Shown one piece after another: positions 39,901-46,825 of a stretch of DNA of 64,000 nt. The notes under the pieces were generated by a model. It searched no databases, was not told the DNA's origin, and was given only the letters and a program-made list of their open reading frames with translations. Position 1 is the stretch's first letter, and each line of letters begins with the position of its first letter. The position numbers and the translations under genes were made by a program. Origin of the DNA: Corynebacterium falsenii (GTDB lineage: Bacteria > Actinomycetota > Actinomycetes > Mycobacteriales > Mycobacteriaceae); NCBI GenBank assembly GCA_001054945.1, contig JVKJ01000005.1:806001-870000 (forward strand), given 5' to 3'.

Positions 39901-40378
39901 CCTGCCCGCGGCACAGCACCGCCAGGGGTTCCCGATCCGCGCCGTCGATGCTCAGCTCCGCGCCGAAGACGGTTGCCAGTTCACGTTGCCCGGGCTGGCT
40001 CGCCTCAGCCGCTGCTGTTGCCATCCGCGCCGCCCCGTAGAATCCGTCCCGATCTAGGCAGGCCAGGGCCGTCATCCCCCGCTCCATCGCTTCGGCCACC
40101 AGCGCTTCGGGTTCGCTCGCTCCCCGGAGGAAGTTATAGGCACTCTGGGCGTGGAGTTCCGCAAATTTTTTGGTGACGCCACCGCCCCGCCCCCCTGCCC
40201 ACCTCGTCGGGCTCGTGCGGTCGAACAGCTCCACTTTGGCCGTCTCTCCCACACCTTCGGCCACCCCCACTGCGTGGAGAGGGCCGGCGCGTTTGCCGGA
40301 GAGGATGCGTTCAATGCGCGACCAGCTGAGCGCTTTGGGGTTCCCGAACCCTCGCGCCGCATGCCGATTATCGCTCAT
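36914..40378 (-). CDS. dnaE2: Error-prone DNA polymerase III alpha subunit
   Basis: 1154 residues. N-terminus ALSWSRIERILSGK is typical of DnaE2. The PHP domain starts FAELHAQSAYNFLRGAS. The palm has the catalytic PDIDLDIE and the finger block DTLRRAMGSKR. The C-terminal part ends in helix-hairpin-helix (IAGIGEDVARRI) and an OB-fold (RVAGVVTHRQRP). A Gly/Ser/Ala-rich insertion near residues 375-395 interrupts the palm approach and is unusual. DnaE2 works with ImuA' and ImuB, encoded 14 kb away, in SOS mutagenesis. No ribosome site precedes the start; see the promoter entry. Confidence 0.95.
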   Translation of the reverse strand: MSDNRHAARGFGNPKALSWSRIERILSGKRAGPLHAVGVAEGVGETAKVELFDRTSPTRWAGGRGGGVTKKFAELHAQSAYNFLRGASEPEALVAEAMERGMTALACLDRDGFYGAARMATAAAEASQPGQRELATVFGAELSIDGADREPLAVLCRGQEGYRRLSRVIARARMADRDKDAVSYPPLDEIAAAGDGNWVVLLDWRNLDKRGEGIVQAFGANNCVVELQHTMDPADSDRNTRLHEFAERHGLREIVSARPTCATPAEARLAGVKAALHDRLDVGAAMPGTHPVGGGWMRDGEEMTQLAGDCEWLRTAVEQSTVLAEECAFTLNLVAPNLPNYPVPEGHTEMTWLRALVERGATHRYGPRGGAGSAGSAGGSGSAASADRAGSAARSATQRAWAVIDRELGVIEALNFPGYFLIVHDIVDFCHSNNIFCQGRGSAANSAVCFALGITSVDAVAAGLLFERFLSPERDGPPDIDLDIESGRREEAIQYVYRRYGRENAAQVANVITYRRKGALRDAARALGHPMGQVDAWSRGVEEPPALVEHVAEQLKGHPRHLGIHSGGMVICDRPIADVVPTEWARMEDRSVVQWDKDDCAAVGLVKFDLLGLGMLEAIHHAVDQVREHRGRDIELWRLDPTEAAVYDMLCRADAVGVFQVESRAQMNTLPRLKPRRFYDLVVQVALIRPGPIQGGSVHPFIRRRNGLEPVTFDHPCLEPALTKTLGIPLFQEQLMQVVVDAAGFSAAEADTLRRAMGSKRSPERMAKLQQRFYDGLEQTNGITGEVAERLWDKIVAFASYGFPESHSQSFASLVYYSAWFKHHYPAEFCVALLRAQPMGFYSPQSLIADARRHGVRILGVDANLSDVQADTVLEDCGGDGGVHNKRNEPRGVHGLGRGTAEPVGAIRLGLASIAGIGEDVARRIVETRERIGEFRQVSDLSREVGLSVAQVEALARAGALECLGLDRRQAVWAAGLAATERPGMLPGTSTPSVPALPGMNAFELAAADLASVGMTPGGHPVALIREFLARWHELPRRGDAAVVPANALLTVPDGTRIRVAGVVTHRQRPATAGGVVFFGVEDETGLANVMVTRGLWKAQRTVAATAKMVVIRGIVHNASGAASVTADLIEAVEPELRAWGMRESLAGSSRDFR

Positions 40379-40415
40379 GCGTTCTAATTTACATTTTGTC
40401 GATCAGGTGTTCCAA
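40373..40415 (-). promoter_or_regulatory. Leaderless dnaE2 promoter with a half SOS box on the start codon
   Basis: On the minus strand, -35 TTGGAA (40410-40415), 18-bp spacer, -10 TAAATT (40386-40391), then 7 nt to the ATG, which would place the transcript start at or next to the start codon. TTAGAACGCATG across the start is identical to the left 12 bases of the imuA' SOS palindrome. The other half (TTCTAA) is replaced by coding sequence (AGCGAT). Confidence 0.55.
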
Positions 40416-40578
40416 TCTTGCGCTTCACCGCCCACACCGTAAAGACTCTTCCCTACCCCTTCCCTACTGTGAGGACAGCTTCCCAGAACACAGCTGCTGC
40501 GGTGAGTACCGAAGGAACTACCAGGACCCCACTTCATTAACGCTGCGAGAACCACGAACATCGCAGTACAATGCGCCC

Positions 40579-40905
40579 ATGGCCAATCTCACCTCATTTG
40601 CCCTGAACAGTCGGGTGAGAACTGCCTTTGAATCTGACATGCGCCCCATTACCTTTGCGCTGCTCCTGGCAGGAATTTTCACTTCCGCCAATGTCTTCAT
40701 GACATGGAGCGACCCGATTCCTTGGTGGGCTCATCTTGTCACTTTTCTGCTATTTACTTGCCTCGCCCTGGGGAGCGTTAAGGCGGCAGCTAAGGAAGTA
40801 TCCCCCTCAGTTTACGAACTTCCCCACAACAAGAAATTACTAATCTTTTCCGCGGTCATGGCGGTGGTCTTTATCATCGGTATTGTCATTTACACCTTGG
40901 CTTAG
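40579..40905 (+). CDS. Small membrane protein, unknown function
   Basis: 108 residues from ATG 40579. Three hydrophobic segments: FALLLAGIFTSANVFMTW, WWAHLVTFLLFTCLALGSV and LLIFSAVMAVVFIIGIVIYTL. The N-terminal 25 residues and the loop before the last helix are polar. A start further upstream in the same frame (40396) would lack a ribosome site. I do not recognise the family. It is divergent from dnaE2 and begins the accessory stretch. Confidence 0.6.
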   Translation: MANLTSFALNSRVRTAFESDMRPITFALLLAGIFTSANVFMTWSDPIPWWAHLVTFLLFTCLALGSVKAAAKEVSPSVYELPHNKKLLIFSAVMAVVFIIGIVIYTLA

Positions 40906-40989
40906 ATCAGACATGCGGGCGCCTACCAGCTACTCTCTAGCACTCCAGCGCTGGGGCGTGCACTGCACATAGTTATCTGGGCTTATAGA

Positions 40990-41130
40990 TCAATGCTGTT
41001 CCGCCTTTAGAAATGCGTCAACCGCGAGGTCCGATTCAGAAGTGCGGCGCGGACCAGTGTAATTGGCGATCGCGTCTACAGCAGCATCAGATTCTGCCCA
41101 CTGTGAAAGAATGTGGTCGGTAGCACTCAT
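40990..41130 (-). CDS. Small acidic protein (46 aa), antitoxin-like
   Basis: ATG preceded by a strong GGAGG at good spacing. Product MSATDHILSQWAES ... FLKAEQH is helical, acidic and soluble. The region downstream on the same strand has no toxin-sized frame: a TTG reading begins at once but stops after six codons. It overlaps the extended 5' frame of the S51 gene, which supports the shorter start of that gene and makes the two divergent. Could be an orphan antitoxin or a leftover of a degraded pair. Confidence 0.4.
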   Translation of the reverse strand: MSATDHILSQWAESDAAVDAIANYTGPRRTSESDLAVDAFLKAEQH

Positions 41131-41158
41131 AAAAACCTCCAAATTTCAGGGTAACCGC

Positions 41159-41752
41159 ATGACCTTACTCCTTGCTTCGTACTTGCACCCACATCTTGGG
41201 AAGTACGTGACCGGAAGAGTCCTCTATATCGATGACGCAGCATTCGCGATGAGACAAGCTCCATTTGCCCAAGAAGAACTACAAACTGTGGGCGAGGCAG
41301 CGGAAACACTTGTTACCCTCACAGTGTCACAGACAGACCAAGCGGACTTCCGACGCGAGCTTGAATTGGCTGACTGCATATACGTTGCAGGTGGCGAAAC
41401 TTTTCGCTTGCTTCATGCACTGCGATCCACGGGTGCCGACCAGCTAATTATTAATGCGGTACGTGATGGAAAGTTATACGCAGGTAGCTCCGCTGGAGCT
41501 ATCGTGGCTGGCCCCTCAATTGAACCGGCAACAGTGATGGATGACCCTTCAGTCGCGCCTGAGCTCACAGACTATGCCGGGCTCAATCTCACAGATTTTG
41601 TGGCGGTTCCGCATGCTCAAGGAACAACGGGCCCCTATCCCATTACAACCATCAGCAAAACGGTGGAAGAATACGGCGAGGAATGGAAATTGCTATTACT
41701 GAGGGATGGGCAGGCTCTCTACGTTGATAACGAGAATTCGATGCTTGTTTAA
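41159..41752 (+). CDS. Peptidase S51 family protein (dipeptidase E-like)
   Basis: 197 residues from ATG 41159. Class I glutamine-amidotransferase-like fold with the nucleophile Ser in GSSAGAIVAG, and IYVAGGETFRLLHAL before it. The start LLLASYLHPHLGKYVTGRVLYIDDAA is normal for the family, though somewhat short. Members cleave N-terminal Asp dipeptides or act as cyanophycinase-type peptidases. No signal peptide. Neighbourhood is accessory, GC is lower than in core genes, so it may be acquired. Confidence 0.8.
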   Translation: MTLLLASYLHPHLGKYVTGRVLYIDDAAFAMRQAPFAQEELQTVGEAAETLVTLTVSQTDQADFRRELELADCIYVAGGETFRLLHALRSTGADQLIINAVRDGKLYAGSSAGAIVAGPSIEPATVMDDPSVAPELTDYAGLNLTDFVAVPHAQGTTGPYPITTISKTVEEYGEEWKLLLLRDGQALYVDNENSMLV

Positions 41753-41799
41753 GTCAGGGCGTCCCCATAAGAGAACTTAAAAACGTCGTCCGCACCTAG

Positions 41800-42057
41800 A
41801 AATCCCGCGACCAGGAGCCTCCCACACCATCATGGCTCTACGCCGATCAACGACAAGCTGCAGCCGGTTCACTTGACCTCGTTGCTGAGATCGCCGGCGC
41901 CATGGAAACCACCGGCGAGACCACCCCGAGCCACAGTGCAGGTACAACCACTCCGAGAGGTTTAGAATCCTTGCCCCTCCACCGATACATCACCGGCTGG
42001 TCATCGCTACCGAAATCAGAAGAGATCTCACTCAATCAAGAACTCATATCAATCTAA
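41800..42057 (+). pseudogene. Decayed coding fragment
   Basis: An 85-codon open stretch without a good start codon, ending at TAA 42055-42057. The translation reads like the C-terminal end of a protein (SWLYADQRQAAAGSLDLVAE, then a Thr/Pro stretch). It carries the first copy of the 46-bp direct repeat, in the same reading phase as the second copy. I cannot name the parent gene. Confidence 0.4.
41915..41960 (+). repeat. 46-bp direct repeat, copy A
   Basis: 40 of 46 bases match copy B (42843-42888). Both are read in the phase encoding ETTPSH-TTTP. The two copies flank the yjdF gene and its structured leader. Confidence 0.75.
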
Positions 42058-42203
42058 TTTCACGCGAAAAAGATTGCTATGCGTCTTCCTCCACTAGATC
42101 TCGGAATAAAACTTACTTATCCAATAAAGCACTTCTGCTAGAGAAGGAAGTTTGACAGCTATAAGACAGCGCTGTGAGGGAATTCATTTTCAGATGATTG
42201 GAC
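42058..42203. other. AT-rich region downstream of yjdF, no gene seen
   Basis: Together with the decayed fragment this fills 41753-42203. Low GC, no ORF with a ribosome site and no clear terminator for yjdF. Confidence 0.4.
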
Positions 42204-42626
42204 CTATTTTCCTTTTCGCTTAGAGATTCGCTTTTCTTGGCGCTGCTTCCATGACCGTTCTTTACTCTTCCGGCGTTGCTCAATTGTAACTTTCTTTTGA
42301 TGAGCTTTGGCAAGTTCAAAATCAAGATGCAATGCATCCTGCGCTTTCGAAGATGGGCCATCTTCCTTCAATTTTTTATTAATTGCACGACGCAATCTCT
42401 TTGGATTGCCTCGTGTTGGTGCAGCAAGAGTTCCCGATACCGGCGCTGCAGAGTGAGCATCCCGAACCAATTTTGCTCCGTGGATCAGCATCCAGTCGTA
42501 TAGTTGCGCGTTCGTGGGCTCTGGACCAAAGGTCACCATGACGGCGCGTAGTTGGTGATGAGACGAAGTTTCATACACTCCGCGCCAAAATTGTCCATCG
42601 AAAAAAAGAGTAAATTGTGCAGGCAT
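42204..42626 (-). CDS. yjdF: YjdF family protein (DUF2992)
   Basis: 140 residues. The N-terminus QFTLFFDGQFWRGVYE and FGPEPTNAQLYDWM match YjdF of Bacillus, as does the middle NPKRLRRAINKK. The C-terminal 40 residues are a very basic Lys/Arg/Glu coiled helix ending KRISKRKGK. Function is unknown; in Bacillus the gene is controlled by the yjdF riboswitch, which binds azaaromatic compounds. Low GC here and placement among decayed fragments suggest transfer, perhaps from Firmicutes. No Shine-Dalgarno stands before the ATG; a hairpin ends about 10 nt upstream of it. Confidence 0.82.
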   Translation of the reverse strand: MPAQFTLFFDGQFWRGVYETSSHHQLRAVMVTFGPEPTNAQLYDWMLIHGAKLVRDAHSAAPVSGTLAAPTRGNPKRLRRAINKKLKEDGPSSKAQDALHLDFELAKAHQKKVTIEQRRKSKERSWKQRQEKRISKRKGK

Positions 42627-42790
42627 AAAGGTCTTTCAGGTTCGCGTAAGGCGGACCTGATGACACCGGATTCCCCAATATCTGAATTGGGGCGACGAAC
42701 GCCTGCTAGGCATCGCCCGGACTTCCTACCGGGACTGTGCGTTTTGTTACATCAGGATCGTACGGTTCCCATCGTAACAGCGTGCAAATA
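42627..42790 (-). ncRNA. Structured RNA beside yjdF (candidate yjdF-type riboswitch leader)
   Basis: About 160 nt that can fold almost entirely into consecutive stems. From the yjdF side: a 10-bp stem with TCAGGT/ACCTGA (within 42636-42661), CCCCAAT/ATTGGGG (42673-42692), GGGCGA/TCGCCC enclosing GCCT/AGGC (within 42690-42720), CCCGG/CCGGG (42716-42733) and TGTTAC/GTAACA (42745-42779). It immediately precedes yjdF, which points to a 5' leader on the minus strand. However, two helices pair better through G-U on the plus strand, so the transcribed strand is open. I could not check it against the riboswitch consensus from memory. Confidence 0.55.
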
Positions 42791-42842
42791 TGTCAGCTTG
42801 CAAAGTCCAAATTTTGTGAGTCAATCCTCCCACCCCACACCA

Positions 42843-42888
42843 GCGAGACCACCCCGAGCCACAGGGAAGCCACAACCACTCCGGGGGG
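42843..42888 (+). repeat. 46-bp direct repeat, copy B
   Basis: Partner of copy A, 928 bp apart. It lies in an open frame running to a TGA at 42977-42979, which looks like another coding tail without a credible start and overlaps the structured region. Confidence 0.75.
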
Positions 42889-42959
42889 AATCAGCGCCCG
42901 AAACAGACCAAGCGGTGCGCCTCAAAAGACCCCAGCACGGTGCACAAACGAAAAGTTTC

Positions 42960-43166
42960 TAGACCAAGTTGTTCACTGAACTAATGGGTGCTAGTTTTGT
43001 GTGCCAACAGCCCGCGATACCCATCGCAGGCGCATTCCAGTGGCGACCTACCCACTGGGGAACACTTAAACCAAGCCCACAACCACGCTGAAGGATCCCC
43101 GGCCCACCCCCAGCACGCGCCGGAGAGACCCCACAACGACCGGGCGCGCACCCAAGGAGGACCAAC
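42960..43166 (+). promoter_or_regulatory. metQ upstream region with weak McbR-like site and two hairpins
   Basis: TAGAC-CAAGTT-GTTCA (42960-42975) matches the McbR consensus in 8 of 10 positions. Two perfect hairpins follow: GCGAT-ACCC-ATCGC (43014-43027) and CCAGTGG-N8-CCACTGG (43037-43058). The metQ ribosome site AAGGAGG is at about 43153-43159. No known SAM-riboswitch signature was recognised. Confidence 0.45.
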
Positions 43167-44060
43167 ATGTCCCTTCGCCGAAAGTCCATCCGCCGCAAGT
43201 CCATCGCGGCCATCACCGCCACTGCTGCCGCACTGTCCCTCTCTGCCTGCGGGGCCGGCAATGACAAGGACACGATCACCATCGGCACCACCGATGCCGA
43301 TCAGAAGCAATGGAAGGTCTTCGAGCAGGAGCTGGATAAGGCGGGCGTCAAGGCCAAGATCCAGTCCTTCAACGACTACAACATCCCCAACCAGTCCTTG
43401 ATCGACGGCCAGACGGACATCAACAACTTCCAGCACATGATGTTCCTGGCGCAGTACAACACGGGCAACAACTCCGACCTGGTGCCCGTCGGTGCTACGG
43501 AAATCGTCCCGCTGGCTTTGTATTTCAAGGACCACAAGGACGTCAAGGATGTGGAGAAGGCTGGCGAGGTCGCCATCCCGAACGATTCCACCAACCAGGG
43601 CCGCGCCATTAACCTGCTCGCCCAGAACAAGCTGGTCACCCTCAAGAAGGAGGGTCTGCTGACCCCGACGCCCGCAGACATCGACACCGGGAAGTCGAAG
43701 GTCAAGGTCACGCCTGTGGACGCCGCCCAGACGGCCACCTCCTACCTCGACGGAACACCTGCTGTGATCAACAACTCCTTCCTGTCCAAGGCAGACATCG
43801 ACCCGAAGTCCGCCGTGCTGCAAGATGATCCGAAGAACGATGCGGCCAAGCCCTACATCAACGGCTTTGTCACCACCAAGGAGCACCAAGACGATCCGCA
43901 GTACCAAAAGCTGGTGGATATCTGGCACTCCAAGCCCGTGCAGGACGCTGTCAACGAGGAGTCCGGCGGCACTTCCGTGGAGGTCAAGATGGGCGGGAAG
44001 GAACTGGAAAAGATCCTGACGGACACCGAGAAGAAGCTGAAGGAACAGGGCCAGAACTAA
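43167..44060 (+). CDS. metQ: Methionine ABC transporter, substrate-binding lipoprotein
   Basis: 297 residues. Signal with lipobox LSLSAC (Cys28), then the NlpA/MetQ fold: KDTITIGTTDADQKQWKVFEQEL, the NQSLIDGQTDINNFQHMMFL block and VPVGATEIVPLALY. It binds D- or L-methionine outside the membrane for MetNI. Strong AAGGAGG before the ATG. It is the first gene of a complete metQNI unit; the order with the binding protein first differs from metNIQ of E. coli. A short GGCCC-GTGA-GGGCC hairpin lies just after the stop. Confidence 0.94.
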   Translation: MSLRRKSIRRKSIAAITATAAALSLSACGAGNDKDTITIGTTDADQKQWKVFEQELDKAGVKAKIQSFNDYNIPNQSLIDGQTDINNFQHMMFLAQYNTGNNSDLVPVGATEIVPLALYFKDHKDVKDVEKAGEVAIPNDSTNQGRAINLLAQNKLVTLKKEGLLTPTPADIDTGKSKVKVTPVDAAQTATSYLDGTPAVINNSFLSKADIDPKSAVLQDDPKNDAAKPYINGFVTTKEHQDDPQYQKLVDIWHSKPVQDAVNEESGGTSVEVKMGGKELEKILTDTEKKLKEQGQN

Positions 44061-44150
44061 CCCCCGGCCCGTGAGGGCCAGGCCTCCACCCCAGGTTTGG
44101 CCCTTTCATTGCGTTTGATCTCATCACGTATGACACAAAAAAGAGGCTCC

Positions 44151-45209
44151 ATGAGCGAAAGCAGTGCCACCGCGCAACGCACCGGAACCGAGGTGGAATT
44201 CCGCAACGTCACCAAGGAATTCCGCCAAGGGAAGAAGACCATTACCGCGCTGGACGATGTGAACATCCACATCCCGGCGGGCTCCATCGTCGGCGTGATC
44301 GGCTACTCCGGCGCGGGCAAGTCCACCTTGGTACGGCAGATCAACGGCCTGGACCGGCCAACCGCGGGTGAGATCCTGCTGGACGGCCAGAACATCGTGC
44401 CGTTGAAGGAATCGAAGATGCGGGAGCTGCGCCGAGACATCGGCATGATCTTCCAGCAATTCAACCTGTTCAATAGCCGCAACGTGGCGAAGAATGTCGC
44501 CTACCCGCTCAAGCTGCAGGGAATGCCCAAGGCGGAGCGCACCCGGCGCGTGGAGGAACTGCTGGAGTTCGTGGGCCTGGCCGATAAGGGCAAGGCCTAC
44601 CCGGAACAGCTATCCGGCGGACAGAAGCAGCGCGTGGGCATCGCCCGCGCGCTAGCCACCAATCCCAGCCTGCTCCTGGCTGATGAGGCCACCAGCGCCC
44701 TTGACCCCTCCACCACGCGCGACGTGCTGGAGCTCCTGCGCAAGGTGAACCGCGAGTTCGGCATCACCATCGTGGTGATTACCCACGAAATGGAGGTCGT
44801 CCGGTCTATCGCGGACAACGTGGTCGTGATGCAACAGGGCCGCGTGGTGGAGCAAGGCAGCGTGTACGGGGTCTTCTCCAACCCGCAGACCGATACGGCG
44901 GGCAACTTCGTGGCGACGTCGCTGCGGAACACTCCAGACATGGTGGAGGCAGAATCGCTGCAGTCCGAAACCGGGCGCCTGTTCACCATCACCATGAAGG
45001 AGGGCATGGGGTTCTTCAACGCCGTCTCCGAGATGACGGACCAGGGCGTGGGCGTCAACATCGTCCACGGCGGTGTGACCACACTGCAGCAGCATTCCTT
45101 CGGCCGTCTGACGCTGCGCCTCACCCCTGAAGGTGAGGCCGGCGAGGCCGCGATCGAAAAGTTTTACCAGGCGTTGAGCGCCACGACTGAGATTGAGGAG
45201 ATCCGATGA
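44151..45209 (+). CDS. metN: Methionine ABC transporter, ATP-binding protein
   Basis: 352 residues from ATG 44151, chosen for GAGG upstream and the family start EVEFRNVTKEF; an ATG at 44130 and one further upstream are possible. Walker A GYSGAGKST, signature QLSGGQKQRVGIARAL, Walker B LLLADEATSALD and switch ITHEMEVV. A C-terminal NIL domain (from about residue 270, LFTITMKEGMGFFNAVSEM) is the methionine sensor that inhibits transport when methionine is high. The stop overlaps metI as ATGA. Confidence 0.95.
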   Translation: MSESSATAQRTGTEVEFRNVTKEFRQGKKTITALDDVNIHIPAGSIVGVIGYSGAGKSTLVRQINGLDRPTAGEILLDGQNIVPLKESKMRELRRDIGMIFQQFNLFNSRNVAKNVAYPLKLQGMPKAERTRRVEELLEFVGLADKGKAYPEQLSGGQKQRVGIARALATNPSLLLADEATSALDPSTTRDVLELLRKVNREFGITIVVITHEMEVVRSIADNVVVMQQGRVVEQGSVYGVFSNPQTDTAGNFVATSLRNTPDMVEAESLQSETGRLFTITMKEGMGFFNAVSEMTDQGVGVNIVHGGVTTLQQHSFGRLTLRLTPEGEAGEAAIEKFYQALSATTEIEEIR

Positions 45210-45961
45210 GCGCAAGCACCACCTACGCTTCCGATATCTGGTCCACCGGCGCCGGCTTCGCACCGGGAGCCACGCCACAGACCTTCGTTCTAGCCAAGGG
45301 CGGCTTGGAGTGGGACCGCCTCGGCGACACGTTCAAGGACGCGACCGTTGAGACCCTCACGATGGTCCTGGTCACCCTGCTGATCTCCGGGATCTTGGGC
45401 TTGGTCATTGGCATGCTGCTGTACACCACCCGCTCCGGCGGCATCCTGTCGAACCGACCCGTCTACTGGGTGCTGAACTTCCTGGTGAACTTCGTGCGCC
45501 CGATCCCCTTCATCATCTTGCTGACGGCCCTGGGGCCGCTGACAGATGCGCTGGTGGGCACACGCATCGGCCTTGAGGCCGCCATCGTCGGAATGGTCAT
45601 CGCGGCCACGTTTGGCGCCGCCCGCATTGTGGAGCAGAACCTGGTCAGCCTGGATCCCGGCATGATCGAGGCCGCGAAGGCCATGGGTGCCTCGCCGCTG
45701 CGCATCATCTTTACCGTGATCGTGCCAGAGGCGCTGGGGCCACTGATCCTGGGCTTCACCTTCATGTTCATCGCGATCGTGGATATGTCCGCCATGGCGG
45801 GCTACATCGGCGCCGGCGGCCTGGGAGACTTCGCCATCGTCTACGGTTACCGCGCGTTCAATGACCAGGTCACCTGGCTGACCGTTTTGGTCATCATCGT
45901 GATCGTTCAGGTCGCGCAGTTGTTCGGCAACTGGCTGGCTCGAAAGGTCATGCGCCGCTAA
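45206..45961 (+). CDS. metI: Methionine ABC transporter, permease
   Basis: 251 residues. About five membrane helices with the binding-protein-dependent transport block: GMIEAAKAMGASPLRII (EAA loop) and GGLGDFAIVYGY near the C-terminus. The N-terminal 40 residues are hydrophilic. It forms a homodimeric channel with MetN. It is coupled to metN by a 4-nt overlap. Confidence 0.94.
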   Translation: MSASTTYASDIWSTGAGFAPGATPQTFVLAKGGLEWDRLGDTFKDATVETLTMVLVTLLISGILGLVIGMLLYTTRSGGILSNRPVYWVLNFLVNFVRPIPFIILLTALGPLTDALVGTRIGLEAAIVGMVIAATFGAARIVEQNLVSLDPGMIEAAKAMGASPLRIIFTVIVPEALGPLILGFTFMFIAIVDMSAMAGYIGAGGLGDFAIVYGYRAFNDQVTWLTVLVIIVIVQVAQLFGNWLARKVMRR

Positions 45962-46008
45962 TTCCCAACCGCCACTCCGTTGTGGCTGATGTGGCTAGAG
46001 TGGAAAGT

Positions 46009-46776
46009 ATGAACATCCACCAGCCACACGCCCACCGCAACCACCCCCACGCTGATCGCCTCTCGCACCGACTGGGATCAGCCCGCCGTCCCGCTGCTGC
46101 CGGGGCGGCGTTCTGCGTTGCTGCGGGGTTGGTGCTCGCCGGCTGCTCGCCGCAGGAGGATCACGGGAACGAGCCCTCCGCCGCCAGCCGGCAGGATGCC
46201 GTGACCAGCAGCAGTGCCGCGCAGCCCAGCGACCAGAAGGATGCGGGGAAGAATACGGAAGGAAGTGGGACGGTGGCGTCCACAAATAAGGGTGACCACA
46301 ACGACCAGGACAGCGGCCTGCTCCCCGCCCCTGGGAACCACCCGGACAACACGGGCAAGGGGTCAGAGCCGTTGGACATGCTGCCCTCGAAGGATTCGCA
46401 GCTGGATGTGACGTCCATTCGCAGCGCGAAGCACGAGGGATTCGATCGGGTCGTGGTGGAGCTCAGCGGGCCGGGCACCCCGGGGTGGAACGTGACGCTC
46501 ACGGATAAGCCGCTGGGGGACGCTTCCGGGCGGGCGGTGCACTACGAGGGTGCGCAGGCGATGGTGGTGCACCTGCGCGGCACGACGATGCCGCAGCAGG
46601 ACGTGGATCGCTCCGGGTGGAATTCGAACACGAAGATGATTCAGTCGCTGACGGATGACGGGTGGTTCGAGGGGACGCACCGGTTCGTGATCGGGCTGCG
46701 CACGGCGAACCCGAAGATCACCGTGCACAAGATGGACAATCCGAAGCGGCTGGTGATTGATATTCCGCACTCGTAG
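46009..46776 (+). CDS. AMIN-like domain lipoprotein
   Basis: 255 residues from ATG 46009, with GGAAAG upstream. A His/Arg-rich N-terminus, hydrophobic stretch and lipobox LVLAGC precede a Ser/Asp/Lys disordered linker to about residue 120. The C-terminal domain (LDVTSIRSAKHEGFDRVVVELSG ... GWFEGTHRFVIGLR ... RLVIDIPHS) is the AMIN-like beta domain of actinobacterial lipoproteins, believed to bind cell-wall material. It faces outward. Not clearly linked to the met operon, 47 nt upstream. Confidence 0.85.
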   Translation: MNIHQPHAHRNHPHADRLSHRLGSARRPAAAGAAFCVAAGLVLAGCSPQEDHGNEPSAASRQDAVTSSSAAQPSDQKDAGKNTEGSGTVASTNKGDHNDQDSGLLPAPGNHPDNTGKGSEPLDMLPSKDSQLDVTSIRSAKHEGFDRVVVELSGPGTPGWNVTLTDKPLGDASGRAVHYEGAQAMVVHLRGTTMPQQDVDRSGWNSNTKMIQSLTDDGWFEGTHRFVIGLRTANPKITVHKMDNPKRLVIDIPHS

Positions 46777-46825
46777 GGGCGTTTGGTTCGGGGCGCCCCC
46801 TGAGATGGGGCGGACGATTGTACCC

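Noticed and set aside
42640-42700. Fluoride- or cobalamin-riboswitch-like strings (CTGATGACACC on plus, GGGGAATCCGGTG on minus)
   Set aside because: Only short matches; the helices and order that define those riboswitches are not present.
42737-42979. 80-residue plus-strand ORF before metQ
   Set aside because: It overlaps the structured region, lacks a ribosome site, and only its 3' part shows coding-like similarity to the repeat; treated as a decayed tail.
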